A DNA stretch of 64,000 bases from Sphingobacterium sp. ML3W (GTDB lineage: Bacteria > Bacteroidota > Bacteroidia > Sphingobacteriales > Sphingobacteriaceae), in the NCBI RefSeq assembly GCF_029542085.1, contig NZ_CP107036.1, positions 3,782,001 through 3,846,000 on the forward strand. Reading direction: 5' to 3'. Numbering within the stretch: position 1 is the stretch's first letter; each line of letters begins with the position of its first letter. A model generated the notes under the pieces. The model made no database searches. It was given only the letters and a program-made list of their open reading frames with translations, and was not told the DNA's origin. Positions 52,757-61,699 of this stretch are shown here, in pieces. Position numbers and translations under genes: made by a program.

Positions 52757-54358
52757 ATGAAGAAGATTAATATATTGATCGTCGATGATAAAATTGAAAA
52801 TATTATCAGTCTCACAGCTCTGCTGGAGGATATCGAATATGTAAATATAATTAGTAGTACGGATCCCAACGAAGCCTTAAAAATCTGTTGGAAAGAGGAA
52901 ATAGATCTTGCCTTAGTCGATGTACAGATGCCCGAAATCAATGGATTCGAATTTGTTACTTTTTTGAAGAAAAACCCAAAAACGAATCACATTATTCCGA
53001 TCATGGTAACGGCTATTTCGAAAGAGGATAAGTACCTTATTCAAGGACTTAACAGTGGAGCTGTAGACTACCTATATAAACCTCTTAACCCAGAAGCTAC
53101 CATAGCAAAAGTCAAATCCTTTGTTCAGCAACTTTTGATACAACAGGAAATTAAAGAGAAAAATATCGCTTTAGAAGAATCGAAGCAAGCGATTCTTAAA
53201 GCGAAAGAGGAAGCTGAATTAGCAAGAAAATCAAAGGAAACTTTCTTAGCTAATATGAGCCATGAAATCCGTACCCCTATCAATGGCATTATGGGGATTA
53301 CCCAAATGTTAAAAAACTCACAGCTTAGTCTCGAACAAGAAAACTGGATCAATAAACTCGATTCAGCATCTCAGAACCTACTAACAATTATCAATGATAT
53401 ATTAGACTTGTCCAAGGTCGATTCTGGCATGATGAAACTTAACATGGAATCCACTTCGGTACATGATATTACAGATGATTTGAATAATCTATTTATTGAT
53501 AAGGCAAATTATAAGGGATTAAATTTTTATATAGATGTGGACGACCGGATAAACAGTTATTTTTTAACTGATCCACTTCGTTTAAAACAGATTCTAACAA
53601 ACTTTATCTCCAATAGTTTCAAATTTACCTCAACGGGCTCAGTCATTTTAAAAATTCAACTTCTAACAGAAAGTGATTTGCAAATTGGTTTGCAGTTTCA
53701 AGTCATAGACACAGGCATCGGCATCGTCGAAGAAGCTTTGGAAAAAATATTCATTGCTTTTGAGCAAGGGGAAGACAGTATCACAAAAAAATTTGGTGGT
53801 ACAGGTTTGGGTTTAGCAATTGTAAAACGTATCGCTGCCCTTCTCAATGGAAAAGTATTCGCATCAAGCGAATATGGTAAAGGAAGCATATTTTCTTTTG
53901 AATGTGCCTTTGACAAAATAGAAGATAAACCCCTAGAAAAAGAAACACAAGTGCTTTATACCGAGTTACCGAAATTTAATTCGCCGATGATCCTTATTGC
54001 CGAAGACAACGAATTAAACAGTTTTATGTTAGCGAATATTCTGAAAAGTTGGAACTGCGAAATTACACTGGCAACAAATGGACAGCTTGCATTAGAGGAA
54101 ATAAACAGAAAAAAAATAGATTTGGTATTTATGGACGCACATATGCCCCTTATGAGTGGTTTCGAAGCAATTAAAGAAATACGTCGCCATCCTAATCCAA
54201 CAATTGCGAATATGCCCATCATATCCATTTCGGCTTCGGTTTTAAAGGCCGAACAACAAGAAGCTATGGATGCAGGTGCAAACGAAGTCGTTGGGAAACC
54301 ATTTGATCCTATCAAATTATATAAAACAATTGATGCTTTATTGTCAAAATTGAAATGA
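52757..54358 (+). CDS. hybrid histidine kinase (REC-HisKA-HATPase-REC)
   Basis: A 533-residue cytosolic protein without membrane segments. The first receiver (about 3-120) has D55; a helical linker leads to HisKA with H169 in NMSHEIRTPINGIM, then the HATPase (FISNSFKFT, DTGIGI, GGTGLGLAIV; about 240-395) and a second receiver with D460 (LVFMDAHMPLMSG). It likely receives phosphate from the membrane kinase through its N-terminal receiver. No separate DNA-binding regulator is found next to it, so the output of this relay is unknown. Confidence 0.9.
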   Translation: MKKINILIVDDKIENIISLTALLEDIEYVNIISSTDPNEALKICWKEEIDLALVDVQMPEINGFEFVTFLKKNPKTNHIIPIMVTAISKEDKYLIQGLNSGAVDYLYKPLNPEATIAKVKSFVQQLLIQQEIKEKNIALEESKQAILKAKEEAELARKSKETFLANMSHEIRTPINGIMGITQMLKNSQLSLEQENWINKLDSASQNLLTIINDILDLSKVDSGMMKLNMESTSVHDITDDLNNLFIDKANYKGLNFYIDVDDRINSYFLTDPLRLKQILTNFISNSFKFTSTGSVILKIQLLTESDLQIGLQFQVIDTGIGIVEEALEKIFIAFEQGEDSITKKFGGTGLGLAIVKRIAALLNGKVFASSEYGKGSIFSFECAFDKIEDKPLEKETQVLYTELPKFNSPMILIAEDNELNSFMLANILKSWNCEITLATNGQLALEEINRKKIDLVFMDAHMPLMSGFEAIKEIRRHPNPTIANMPIISISASVLKAEQQEAMDAGANEVVGKPFDPIKLYKTIDALLSKLK

Positions 54359-54413
54359 TTGTTTCTATTTACCAATGAAATCATTAATTTTAAAGAATTA
54401 ACAAAACGTAATA

Positions 54414-54947
54414 ATGAAAAAACTTTTTATGATACCAGCAGTTGCAGTTGCTTTGTCAATTGCATCTTGTGGCGGAAACAGTGAGAAGTCTGGCAAATCA
54501 GCTAGTACAGAATCGACAACTTCAACAGAAAATCAAGCGACAGAAACAATACCTGGAATTGAAAACGTGGCTATTTCTAACAGCTTATCTTTAGAAGGTA
54601 ACGATCAGATGAAATTTGACAAGGATTTATTCCGTGTTAAAGCTGGCGAGCCAGTAGAATTATCCTTCAAAAATGCGGGTACCATGCCAAAAGAATCTAT
54701 GGGACATAATGTTGTCATCCTTAAACCAGGTGTAGATCTTCCAACTTTCGGTGCTGAAGCTGCAGCAGCGGTTGCTGACGAGTATATTCCAAAATCAGCG
54801 TTATCCTCTATCGTTTCCCACACAAAATTATTGGGTCCTGGTGAAACAGATAAAATTACATTTACACTTGAAAAAGGAGTATATTCTTTCATCTGTAGTT
54901 TCCCTGGTCATTACGGTGTAATGCAAGGAAAAATCGTTGCAGAATAA
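54414..54947 (+). CDS. azurin-like blue copper lipoprotein
   Basis: A 177-residue lipoprotein: signal peptide with lipobox (SIASCGG, Cys 19), a low-complexity Ser/Thr-rich linker (about 22-46), and an azurin domain. The type-1 copper ligands are H98 (MGHNVV), C161, H166 and M170 (CSFPGHYGVMQG), the azurin spacing (C-x4-H-x3-M). It is a periplasmic or surface electron carrier for respiration. It stands 55 nt after the kinase gene and is followed by a terminator, so it may be a separate transcript. Confidence 0.93.
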   Translation: MKKLFMIPAVAVALSIASCGGNSEKSGKSASTESTTSTENQATETIPGIENVAISNSLSLEGNDQMKFDKDLFRVKAGEPVELSFKNAGTMPKESMGHNVVILKPGVDLPTFGAEAAAAVADEYIPKSALSSIVSHTKLLGPGETDKITFTLEKGVYSFICSFPGHYGVMQGKIVAE

Positions 54948-54959
54948 TAAAATAAAAGC

Positions 54960-54992
54960 AAAAAGGATATTCAAATCTGGATATCCTTTTTG
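54960..54992 (+). terminator. Terminator after the azurin gene
   Basis: AAAAAGGATAT and ATATCCTTTTT (11 bp, 54960-54970 and 54981-54991) with a 10-nt loop. Confidence 0.85.
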
Positions 54993-55043
54993 TTAACCTA
55001 TCCTTTGCTCTTGTCTAGGACAGAAAAAAATCCTCTCAAGTAA

Positions 55044-55073
55044 TCTTTCAATATCTATTCTTTCAATATCTAT
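55044..55073. repeat. Tandem 15-bp repeat (2 copies)
   Basis: TCTTTCAATATCTAT occurs twice in a row (55044-55058, 55059-55073), with a further partial copy (CTTTCAATATTGA) about 40 bp on. The 54993-55302 region shows no gene. Confidence 0.75.
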
Positions 55074-55302
55074 TATTGCCTATATCCCGTTGCTCTTCAT
55101 AAGCACACCCTTTCAATATTGATGCATCAGTATACTTTACTTCTAGAAGCTTCGCCTCTATATATATTTTTCTTCCATACAAATTATCGAACTTAGATTA
55201 TTTTAAAAGGGATAAGCCGCACTTCTTTTATCAAAAAAATGTAAAGTAAGTCTATTCGATTACAAATCGCAAGTTTTGATTTCCTATCCCATTAATAATC
55301 AT

Positions 55303-55310
55303 TAAATTTG
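55303..55310 (+). promoter_or_regulatory. -7 box of the first lpd gene
   Basis: TAAATTTG matches TAnnTTTG, 26 nt before the ATG. A TTTG at 55275-55278 is 24 nt upstream, longer than usual. Confidence 0.5.
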
Positions 55311-55336
55311 TACTACTAAAAATTAAAACGTAATCA

Positions 55337-56743
55337 ATGCAATACGACGTAATTGTAATCGGAAGTGGTCCAGGCGGATATGTAGGAGCTATCCGTTGTG
55401 CCCAATTAGGATTAAAAACAGCTGTTATTGAAAAATATAGCACATTTGGTGGTACTTGTCTTAACGTTGGATGTATTCCTTCAAAAGCGCTTTTAGATTC
55501 TTCGGAGCATTACCACAATGCTGCCCATAATTTTGATGCATTTGGCATCAGTTTAAAAGATCTTAAGGTAGATATGGCAAAGATGATTGCTCGTAAAGAC
55601 GATGTCATTGCGCAAAATACTGCCGGTATTACTTTCTTATTTAAGAAAAACAAGATTGACAGTTTCCAAGGTGTAGGTTCATTTGTGGATAAAAACACCA
55701 TTAAAATAACAAAAGCAGATGGTTCTACAGAACAGATTACTGCCAAAAATATCATCATAGCAACAGGATCAAAACCGACTTCGTTACCATTCTTGCCAGT
55801 TGACAAAAAGAGAATTATTACTTCTACTGAAGCCCTTAATTTAAAAGAGATCCCAAAACACCTTATCGTCATTGGCGGTGGTGTAATCGGCCTGGAATTA
55901 GGCTCAGTATATGCTCGTTTAGGCTCAAAAGTTTCTGTAGTTGAATTTGCGAAATCTATCATTGGCACAATGGATGGTGGCTTAGGAAAAGAATTACAAC
56001 GTGTTTTGAAAAAATCATTGGGTATGGAGTTCTACTTAGGTCATAAAGTAACAGGTGCTGCAGCAAAAGGTAAAACTGTAAAAGTAACAGCTGAGGATCC
56101 AAAGGGACAAGAAATCACATTGGATGGTGACTATTGTATCGTTGCAGTTGGACGTACAGCTTATTCTGAAGGTTTAGGCTTAGAGAACATTGGCATTACA
56201 TTAGAAGAAAGAGGCAAGAAAATCCCTGTAAACGCACACTTAGAAACTTCTGTTCAGGGCGTATTCGCAATTGGTGATGTTATCACTGGAGCGATGTTGG
56301 CGCACAAAGCGGAAGACGAAGGAGTATATGTTGCGGAGTATATTGCTGGACAAAAACCACATATCGACTACAACTTGATCCCTGGTGTAGTGTACACATG
56401 GCCCGAAGTAGCTTCAGTTGGAAAAACTGAAGAGCAACTTAAAGAGGCTGGCGTGAAATATAAAGCTGGATCTTTCTCTTTCAAAGCTTCTGGCCGTGCA
56501 AAAGCATCCGGTGATACAGATGGGTTCGTAAAAGTACTGGCTGACGCAACAACAGACGAGGTATTAGGCGTGCATATGATTGGTCCACGTGCAGCTGACA
56601 TGATCGGTGAGGCTACTGTAGCGATGGAATATCGTGCTTCCGCAGAAGATATCGCGCGCATCTGTCATGCTCACCCAACCTATACTGAAGCTATTAAAGA
56701 GGCTGCGTTAGCTGCAACTGCAAATAGAGCAATACACGCGTAA
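55337..56743 (+). CDS. lpdA: dihydrolipoyl dehydrogenase (copy 1)
   Basis: A 468-residue flavoprotein (E3) that reoxidises dihydrolipoamide in 2-oxo acid dehydrogenase complexes or the glycine system. It has the FAD motif GSGPGG (9-14), the redox cysteines C41 and C46 (GTCLNVGC), the NAD motif GGGVIGLELG, and the C-terminal HAHPTYTEA with the catalytic His-Glu pair. The NVGCIPSK form is the one usual in 2-oxoglutarate dehydrogenase-type E3. No E1 or E2 gene is nearby. It ends with its own terminator. Confidence 0.94.
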   Translation: MQYDVIVIGSGPGGYVGAIRCAQLGLKTAVIEKYSTFGGTCLNVGCIPSKALLDSSEHYHNAAHNFDAFGISLKDLKVDMAKMIARKDDVIAQNTAGITFLFKKNKIDSFQGVGSFVDKNTIKITKADGSTEQITAKNIIIATGSKPTSLPFLPVDKKRIITSTEALNLKEIPKHLIVIGGGVIGLELGSVYARLGSKVSVVEFAKSIIGTMDGGLGKELQRVLKKSLGMEFYLGHKVTGAAAKGKTVKVTAEDPKGQEITLDGDYCIVAVGRTAYSEGLGLENIGITLEERGKKIPVNAHLETSVQGVFAIGDVITGAMLAHKAEDEGVYVAEYIAGQKPHIDYNLIPGVVYTWPEVASVGKTEEQLKEAGVKYKAGSFSFKASGRAKASGDTDGFVKVLADATTDEVLGVHMIGPRAADMIGEATVAMEYRASAEDIARICHAHPTYTEAIKEAALAATANRAIHA

Positions 56744-56763
56744 GCGTTAAACAGAATAAACTT

Positions 56764-56790
56764 AAGGGGAAAAGGAAACTTTTCCCCTTT
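56764..56790 (+). terminator. Terminator after lpdA copy 1
   Basis: An 11-bp stem AAGGGGAAAAG / CTTTTCCCCTT with a GAAA tetraloop, ending TTT; it sits 21 nt before the thioesterase start. Confidence 0.8.
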
Positions 56791-56810
56791 GTCATAAATA
56801 CCTATATCAG

Positions 56811-57215
56811 ATGAATTTTTATACAAGAAAATGGGTCAAACCCGAAGACCTTAACCCCAATGGAACATTGTTCGGCGGAACACTTTTACGTTGGATAGAT
56901 GAAGAGGCAGTCATTTACGCCATAGTACAATTAGGGAATCCAAAGGTGGTTACAAAGTTTATATCTGAAATAAACTTTGTAAATTCCGCGAAGCAGGGAG
57001 ATATTTTGGAATTAGGTATTGAAGCGATCAATTTCGGAACAACCTCTTTGACAATGCGTTGTGAAGTCAGAAATAAAATCTCAAAGAAAACAATCCTATC
57101 CATCGACAAATTGGTGTTTGTCAATTTGGACGAGGATGGAAATCCCACCCCACATGGAAAAGATAGTATAACCTATGCTTATATGGGGATCGAGAAAACA
57201 GGGCGGGAAGACTAA
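56811..57215 (+). CDS. acyl-CoA thioesterase, hotdog fold (second)
   Basis: A 134-residue hotdog protein: NPNGTLFGGTLLRWIDEEAVIYA (about 16-38) is the active-site segment of the YciA/ACOT-like group, followed by ISEINFVNSAKQGDILELG. It is shorter than the one at 7140-7682 and lacks its tail. It hydrolyses acyl-CoA; specificity is unknown. It lies between an lpd terminator and a gap, so its mRNA may start locally; no promoter box was found. Confidence 0.88.
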   Translation: MNFYTRKWVKPEDLNPNGTLFGGTLLRWIDEEAVIYAIVQLGNPKVVTKFISEINFVNSAKQGDILELGIEAINFGTTSLTMRCEVRNKISKKTILSIDKLVFVNLDEDGNPTPHGKDSITYAYMGIEKTGRED

Positions 57216-57367
57216 ACATCTCCCCTGCCCCTATGGTATAAATATGTATTTTTTATAAAGCTTTATTTGGAAATTTGCGATCGCAAATTATCAAGTACGA
57301 TGTGGCATGCTTAGGCCTGTAAGGCTAGGGCTTACACTATTGAGATCTCTATGCGAATATCTCAATA

Positions 57368-57667
57368 TTAGGATTTCTGTCTTTTGCCATCGATTTCCTT
57401 CTTTAGATCCAACTCTACCCAAAATCCCAGGATTGGAACCAAAGAAGCCAAAAAGTACTTTACAGCTTTTAAAATAGGCCACTTATATTCGACAGTAGAC
57501 ATGATGAGCATCACAACGAATATAACGACAAAAAAGCCATGAATGGATCCTGCGATCTTAACGGCCTCTGGTATTCCAGCAAAATATTTCAGTGGCATTG
57601 CAATGAAAAACAAGCAAATCGTGGAAATAGCCTCCCACAACGCAATCTGTCTAAATATTCTTAACAT
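57368..57667 (-). CDS. DUF3817-family membrane protein
   Basis: A 99-residue protein with three hydrophobic segments (about 9-30, 38-58, 71-87) and family residues such as ALWEAIST and PLKYF, then GSIHGFFVVIFV. DUF3817 proteins are small inner-membrane proteins without known function. It has a -7 box about 30 nt upstream. It is convergent with the preceding thioesterase; the gap 57216-57367 shows no terminator. Confidence 0.85.
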   Translation of the reverse strand: MLRIFRQIALWEAISTICLFFIAMPLKYFAGIPEAVKIAGSIHGFFVVIFVVMLIMSTVEYKWPILKAVKYFLASLVPILGFWVELDLKKEIDGKRQKS

Positions 57668-57693
57668 AATGATAAACTGTGTATTGTGAACTT

Positions 57694-57701
57694 CAAAAAT
57701 A
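57694..57701 (-). promoter_or_regulatory. -7 box of the DUF3817 gene
   Basis: TATTTTTG on the minus strand, 26 nt before the start codon. No -33 TTTG at the expected position. Confidence 0.4.
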
Positions 57702-57836
57702 AGACTCTAAATACAGTTAACCCATTATTTTTTGCCCTTTTACCAAGACGTGACATTATCCATTATACAATGATATTGTTTTATCAAAAACCGCCAATTT
57801 TACAATAAATAGTTCATATTCATCAGAAAAAATACG

Positions 57837-57844
57837 TACTTTTG
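57837..57844 (+). promoter_or_regulatory. -7 box of the second lpd gene
   Basis: TACTTTTG matches TAnnTTTG. It gives a start near 57850, downstream of an in-frame ATG at 57846, and so supports the ATG at 57912 with a leader of about 60 nt. Confidence 0.5.
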
Positions 57845-57911
57845 AATGAATATAAGGTTCGATACCTTGGTATTTGAAGCTATAACACTCAACTACAGAA
57901 TATTTATTTAT

Positions 57912-59300
57912 ATGAATTACGACATCATTGTAATCGGTAGTGGTCCAGGCGGGTATGTTGCTGCCATTAGAGCCGCTCAGTTAGGGTTCAAAACAGCGAT
58001 TATTGAACGCGAATCATTAGGCGGAATTTGTCTAAACTGGGGCTGTATCCCTACAAAAGCATTATTGAAAAGTGCTCAAGTATTTGAATATTTAAACCAT
58101 GCCGCAGATTACGGCATCAATGTTCAAGGTGGTGAGGCTGATTTCGAAGCTATCGTCAAAAGAAGCCGCGGCGTAGCTGAAGGAATGAGTAAAGGTATTC
58201 AGTTCTTGATGAAAAAGAATAAAATTGATGTCATCAATGGAACTGCAAAAATTAAAAAAGGTGGTAAGATCGATGTAAAAGGTGCAGACGGTTCTACCAA
58301 AGAATATGCAGCAAAACACACCATCTTGGCGACAGGTGCACGTTCACGTGAATTACCTAACTTACCACAAGATGGCAAAAAGATTGTTGGCTACCGCCAA
58401 GCAATGACATTACCTAAACAACCAAAATCTTTAGTTGTTGTTGGTTCTGGTGCTATCGGTGTTGAGTTTGCTTATTTCTATAATGCAATTGGAACAAAAG
58501 TGACTATTGTTGAGTTTATGGATAGGATCGTTCCGGTTGAAGACGAAGAAATCTCAAAACAACTAGAAAAAAGCTTAAAGAAACAAGGTATTAATATCCT
58601 TACTAAATCAGAAGTTCAATCTGTTGACACATCTGGAGAATTGAGCAAGGTTTCTATTAAAACTGAAAAAGGTATTGAAGTAATCGAAGCAGAAGTTGTA
58701 TTATCTGCAGTAGGTATTGCTCCTAATATCGAAAACATAGGCTTGGAAGAGGTTGGTGTAAAAACTGATCGTGGCCGTGTTGTCGTAGACGATTTCTACA
58801 AAACAAATATTGAAGGTGTATACGCTATCGGTGATATCGTTAAGGGTCAAGCTTTAGCACACGTTGCTTCGGCAGAAGGTATTACTTGTGTTGAAAAAAT
58901 CAAAGGTCTTCATGTAGAACCTATTGATTATAACAACATCCCTGGATGTACTTATTGTTCTCCAGAGATTGCTTCTGTCGGTTACACTGAAAAAGCGGCA
59001 AAAGAAGCTGGATATGAAGTTAAAGTAGGTAAATTCCCATTCTCTGCTTCAGGAAAAGCTTCTGCAGCTGGAGCAAAAGACGGTTTCGTAAAAGTTATCT
59101 TCGATGCAAAATATGGTGAATTCCTAGGTGCACACCTTATTGGTGCGAATGTTACCGAAATGATCGCAGAGGTTGTTGTTGCCCGTAAATTGGAAACAAC
59201 AGGACATGAAATGATCAAAACAATCCATCCGCACCCAACAATGAGTGAAGCTATCATGGAAGCATGCGCCGATGCATACGGTGAAGTGATCCACTTATAG
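57912..59300 (+). CDS. lpdA: dihydrolipoyl dehydrogenase (copy 2)
   Basis: A 462-residue E3 flavoprotein, clearly a paralogue of the one at 55337. FAD motif GSGPGG (10-14), redox cysteines C40 and C45 (GICLNWGC), NAD motif GSGAIGVEFAYF and C-terminal HPHPTMSEA. The NWGCIPTK form is characteristic of the pyruvate dehydrogenase-type E3 branch, so the two copies may serve different complexes, which is inference. I start at 57912 (MNYDIIVIGSG) because the upstream ATG adds 22 unlike residues and precedes the promoter start. Confidence 0.93.
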   Translation: MNYDIIVIGSGPGGYVAAIRAAQLGFKTAIIERESLGGICLNWGCIPTKALLKSAQVFEYLNHAADYGINVQGGEADFEAIVKRSRGVAEGMSKGIQFLMKKNKIDVINGTAKIKKGGKIDVKGADGSTKEYAAKHTILATGARSRELPNLPQDGKKIVGYRQAMTLPKQPKSLVVVGSGAIGVEFAYFYNAIGTKVTIVEFMDRIVPVEDEEISKQLEKSLKKQGINILTKSEVQSVDTSGELSKVSIKTEKGIEVIEAEVVLSAVGIAPNIENIGLEEVGVKTDRGRVVVDDFYKTNIEGVYAIGDIVKGQALAHVASAEGITCVEKIKGLHVEPIDYNNIPGCTYCSPEIASVGYTEKAAKEAGYEVKVGKFPFSASGKASAAGAKDGFVKVIFDAKYGEFLGAHLIGANVTEMIAEVVVARKLETTGHEMIKTIHPHPTMSEAIMEACADAYGEVIHL

Positions 59301-59310
59301 TTACATATAA

Positions 59311-59358
59311 TCATAAAAAAGAGGGGAAAATCGAATGATTTTCCCCTCTTTTTTATGA
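59311..59358. terminator. Bidirectional terminator between lpdA copy 2 and the LacI gene
   Basis: A 22-bp perfect stem (59311-59332, 59337-59358) with a GAAT loop and A/T runs on both sides. Confidence 0.92.
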
Positions 59359-59376
59359 TATTCATTTAGGTGAAAA

Positions 59377-60381
59377 TTACATCACCAATCTCGACTTAAA
59401 AACAATTTGTTGATCCGCTACATCTGAATTCTCGATTCTTTCGAATAGAATTTCGGCTGCCTTACGCGCTTGCATACCTGGAAACTGTTCGATACGGCCC
59501 ATTGGAGGATTTTCCATATACTGCCAAAGTGGATAATTAGCATAACTAATGAAGAAGATATCTTGATTTAAGACCAGTCCTTTGTTGCGCGCTGCTTTCA
59601 TCAAATCCAGCGTAACAAAGTCATTGAAAGAAATAATCGCTGAAGGTCGTTCGGACATCGCAAATATGCTATCCATTGCTTTTTCATTTCCTTCCGTACT
59701 CAGGTCCGTTTCAATAATATTCTTTTCCAAGATATCCATCCCATTTCGCTTCATTGCAGATAAATAGGCTACTTTTCTATCCTCACTTGCAGGCAAAGTC
59801 TTTGGCCCGTTGACCAAAGCAATGACTCTATGACCACGGGCAACAAAAGCATCAACAGCCTCATTCATTCCTGTGGATAAATCGCTTTGAACTTTATTGA
59901 TATTTGGCAAACTAGGGACACAATCAAAAAAGACAACTGGGATTCCAGATGACTCCAATTTTTCTATAAACTCCAAATTGGTCGTCTTCTTCCCGATAGA
60001 CATCAAGATACCATCTACCCGATGGTTTTTAAATGTTTTTAGAATCTGTTCTTCCCGATCAGGATCATCCAACGACTGTCCCATTAAAACAGTGTACCGC
60101 TGTGCCGAAGCAACATTTTCGATTTCGCTTATTGCAAACGAAAAAAATGGTTCTGAAAGACTGGGTAAAATCACAGCTATGGTAAATGTTTTACGCTGTT
60201 TAAAAAAAATAGCTGTCTGATTGGGTTCGTAGTTCAATTCTTCGGCCATTTTTTTTACACGCATTGTTGTTACCAATCCAATACTTGGATGATCATTCAA
60301 TGCTCTTGACACCGTGGAAGGACTGATTTTCAGCTTCTTGGCAATTTCCTTAATCGTGGCAGGCTTGTTCACTTTATTCAT
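59377..60381 (-). CDS. LacI/PurR-family transcriptional regulator
   Basis: A 334-residue repressor-type protein with the LacI HTH (about 6-55; ATIKEIAKKLKISPSTVSRALNDHPSIG, recognition helix TVSRALND) and a periplasmic-binding-protein-like effector domain (about 60-330; TIAVILPSLSEPFFSFAISEIE). I start at 60381 (MNKVNKPATI), the usual distance before the HTH; an ATG at 60429 gives a 16-residue longer form that also fits. No obvious transport or sugar operon is attached, so the target is unknown. A good promoter lies about 110 nt upstream. Confidence 0.9.
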   Translation of the reverse strand: MNKVNKPATIKEIAKKLKISPSTVSRALNDHPSIGLVTTMRVKKMAEELNYEPNQTAIFFKQRKTFTIAVILPSLSEPFFSFAISEIENVASAQRYTVLMGQSLDDPDREEQILKTFKNHRVDGILMSIGKKTTNLEFIEKLESSGIPVVFFDCVPSLPNINKVQSDLSTGMNEAVDAFVARGHRVIALVNGPKTLPASEDRKVAYLSAMKRNGMDILEKNIIETDLSTEGNEKAMDSIFAMSERPSAIISFNDFVTLDLMKAARNKGLVLNQDIFFISYANYPLWQYMENPPMGRIEQFPGMQARKAAEILFERIENSDVADQQIVFKSRLVM

Positions 60382-60492
60382 AAATCCAAGGGCTTTATAT
60401 AAAAATAGGGCTTTTATATCCCTAATCATAATTTTTTTTCAACAATGTTTATTCTGTATATTTTATAGTCAAAACACTGTTAGTAGATAATA

Positions 60493-60524
60493 CAAAGATA
60501 ATCAATGCAAACTTAGTCCACAAA
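60493..60524 (-). promoter_or_regulatory. Promoter of the LacI-family gene
   Basis: On the minus strand TTTG (60524-60521), 20 nt, TATCTTTG (60500-60493): an ideal pair. It overlaps the end of the upstream gene and gives a leader of about 105 nt, or about 55 nt if the start is 60429. Confidence 0.7.
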
Positions 60525-61046
60525 TTGAATCGCAGTGATATCCACCGCAAATTCCTGTACTAAAAATTGAGCAGGGTCTATCTGCCGGAAAGCAAGCTCG
60601 TCCTGAAAATAAATTTTTATCCGATTGCTAAACTCACCCCAGTCTACAAATTTCACCTTGTTCAATTGCTCCAGTGGATTCCCCTTTGTCAAAACACATA
60701 TTTTCTTACCTTCCGCACTCAGTTGCGAAAATAACGCAGTAATATGTTCAAAAAGATGCAATTTAAGTGGTAATACAGCGTTTACATGTAATCGTTCAAA
60801 ATGCTCCTTGTACTTCATATCAAATCCAAATGTCGCTTGTGCATGTTCAAATAGGGATTCCTCCCCTTGATTTTCCAAATGGTTTTTCATAAAGTTGACC
60901 AAATCACCCTGCGGAGGAAAGGTCTCTGTGAATTCTATAAAGTTGGCAAAGAGATAATAAACTTGGAGTAAGTAGTCTTTTTTCGGAAAAAGAACATCAT
61001 CCAATTCAAAGACATATACTTTTTTTTCTTCTGGAAACATCATCAC
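60513..61046 (-). CDS. degenerate HAD-like protein
   Basis: A 177-residue protein. The HAD motif I reads VFELDDVLFPK: the nucleophilic first Asp is replaced by Glu (E14), with D16 and D17 following. Motif II is present (KICVLTKGNP), but the protein ends near where motif III/IV with its metal Asp would be. It therefore looks like an inactive or altered member of the HAD phosphatase superfamily, perhaps a structural or regulatory protein. The start is the first of three consecutive ATGs; the gap to the preceding minus-strand gene is 70 nt. Confidence 0.6.
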   Translation of the reverse strand: MMMFPEEKKVYVFELDDVLFPKKDYLLQVYYLFANFIEFTETFPPQGDLVNFMKNHLENQGEESLFEHAQATFGFDMKYKEHFERLHVNAVLPLKLHLFEHITALFSQLSAEGKKICVLTKGNPLEQLNKVKFVDWGEFSNRIKIYFQDELAFRQIDPAQFLVQEFAVDITAIQFVD

Positions 61047-61116
61047 TAATAGATCTTTAAATTAAAAAAGTTGAACAGATTATGCCAACAGATAACGAAT
61101 AGAGAATCGGACCATA

Positions 61117-61599
61117 TTACTTCGACACACAGACTAATGCAAACTCTTCAGCAGAATCCGAAGTGACCAAAAGTCCATCCAATGTATTTTCGTATATCTC
61201 CTCGCCCAATAAATTATTGCCCTTTGAAAGCAAAACATAAGGAAGATCAGCCGGAGGGTTCTCAATGATAGAAAATGTTTCAAGGATATCCTTATCTGGA
61301 ACAAGAACTGAGATCTGATATTCATCAAATAAAACTTTGGCTTCGGCCAATGGTTCCAGTTCGAAACCACCTAAAGGTAACACATAATCAACCTGTTGAT
61401 CTAAACTCAGTTTTAGCACCTCATGCGCAAAAGTTGGTAGCCAACCCTTTGGAATGACTGCATAATTCCCAGATTTTAAAAGCAACTCGGGAATCTCTTC
61501 CGAACTTGCATACAAAACTTCAAAACTATCTGAAAGTTTTCTAGCAATACGCATTGCCAGAGGTCTAGTTCCGAAAGTTATCAATATTTTCTTCATCAA
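61117..61599 (-). CDS. small Rossmann-like protein of unknown function
   Basis: A 160-residue protein starting MMKKILITFGTRPLAMRIARKL, a beta strand-loop-helix with some Gly, then VLYASSEEIPELLL, YVLPLGGFELEPLAEAKVLFDEY and VPDKDILETFSI. The front part recalls the pre-ATP-grasp domain (as in carbamoyl-phosphate synthase-like proteins), but no ATP-grasp domain follows. I do not assign a function. It lies between the degenerate HAD gene and lolD on the same strand. Confidence 0.6.
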   Translation of the reverse strand: MMKKILITFGTRPLAMRIARKLSDSFEVLYASSEEIPELLLKSGNYAVIPKGWLPTFAHEVLKLSLDQQVDYVLPLGGFELEPLAEAKVLFDEYQISVLVPDKDILETFSIIENPPADLPYVLLSKGNNLLGEEIYENTLDGLLVTSDSAEEFALVCVSK

Positions 61600-61699
61600 A
61601 TAAAATGTTATTCATCGGCAATTAAGCCCTCAAAGATTCGCCCAATAAATCTTTCTTATACCCTGATCTATAAGCACAATGGCTTTCCTATGAAATAGG

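Noticed and set aside
47909..54358. A classic chemotaxis operon
   Set aside because: No cheA, cheW or chemoreceptor gene is present; CheR/CheB occur with hybrid kinases only.
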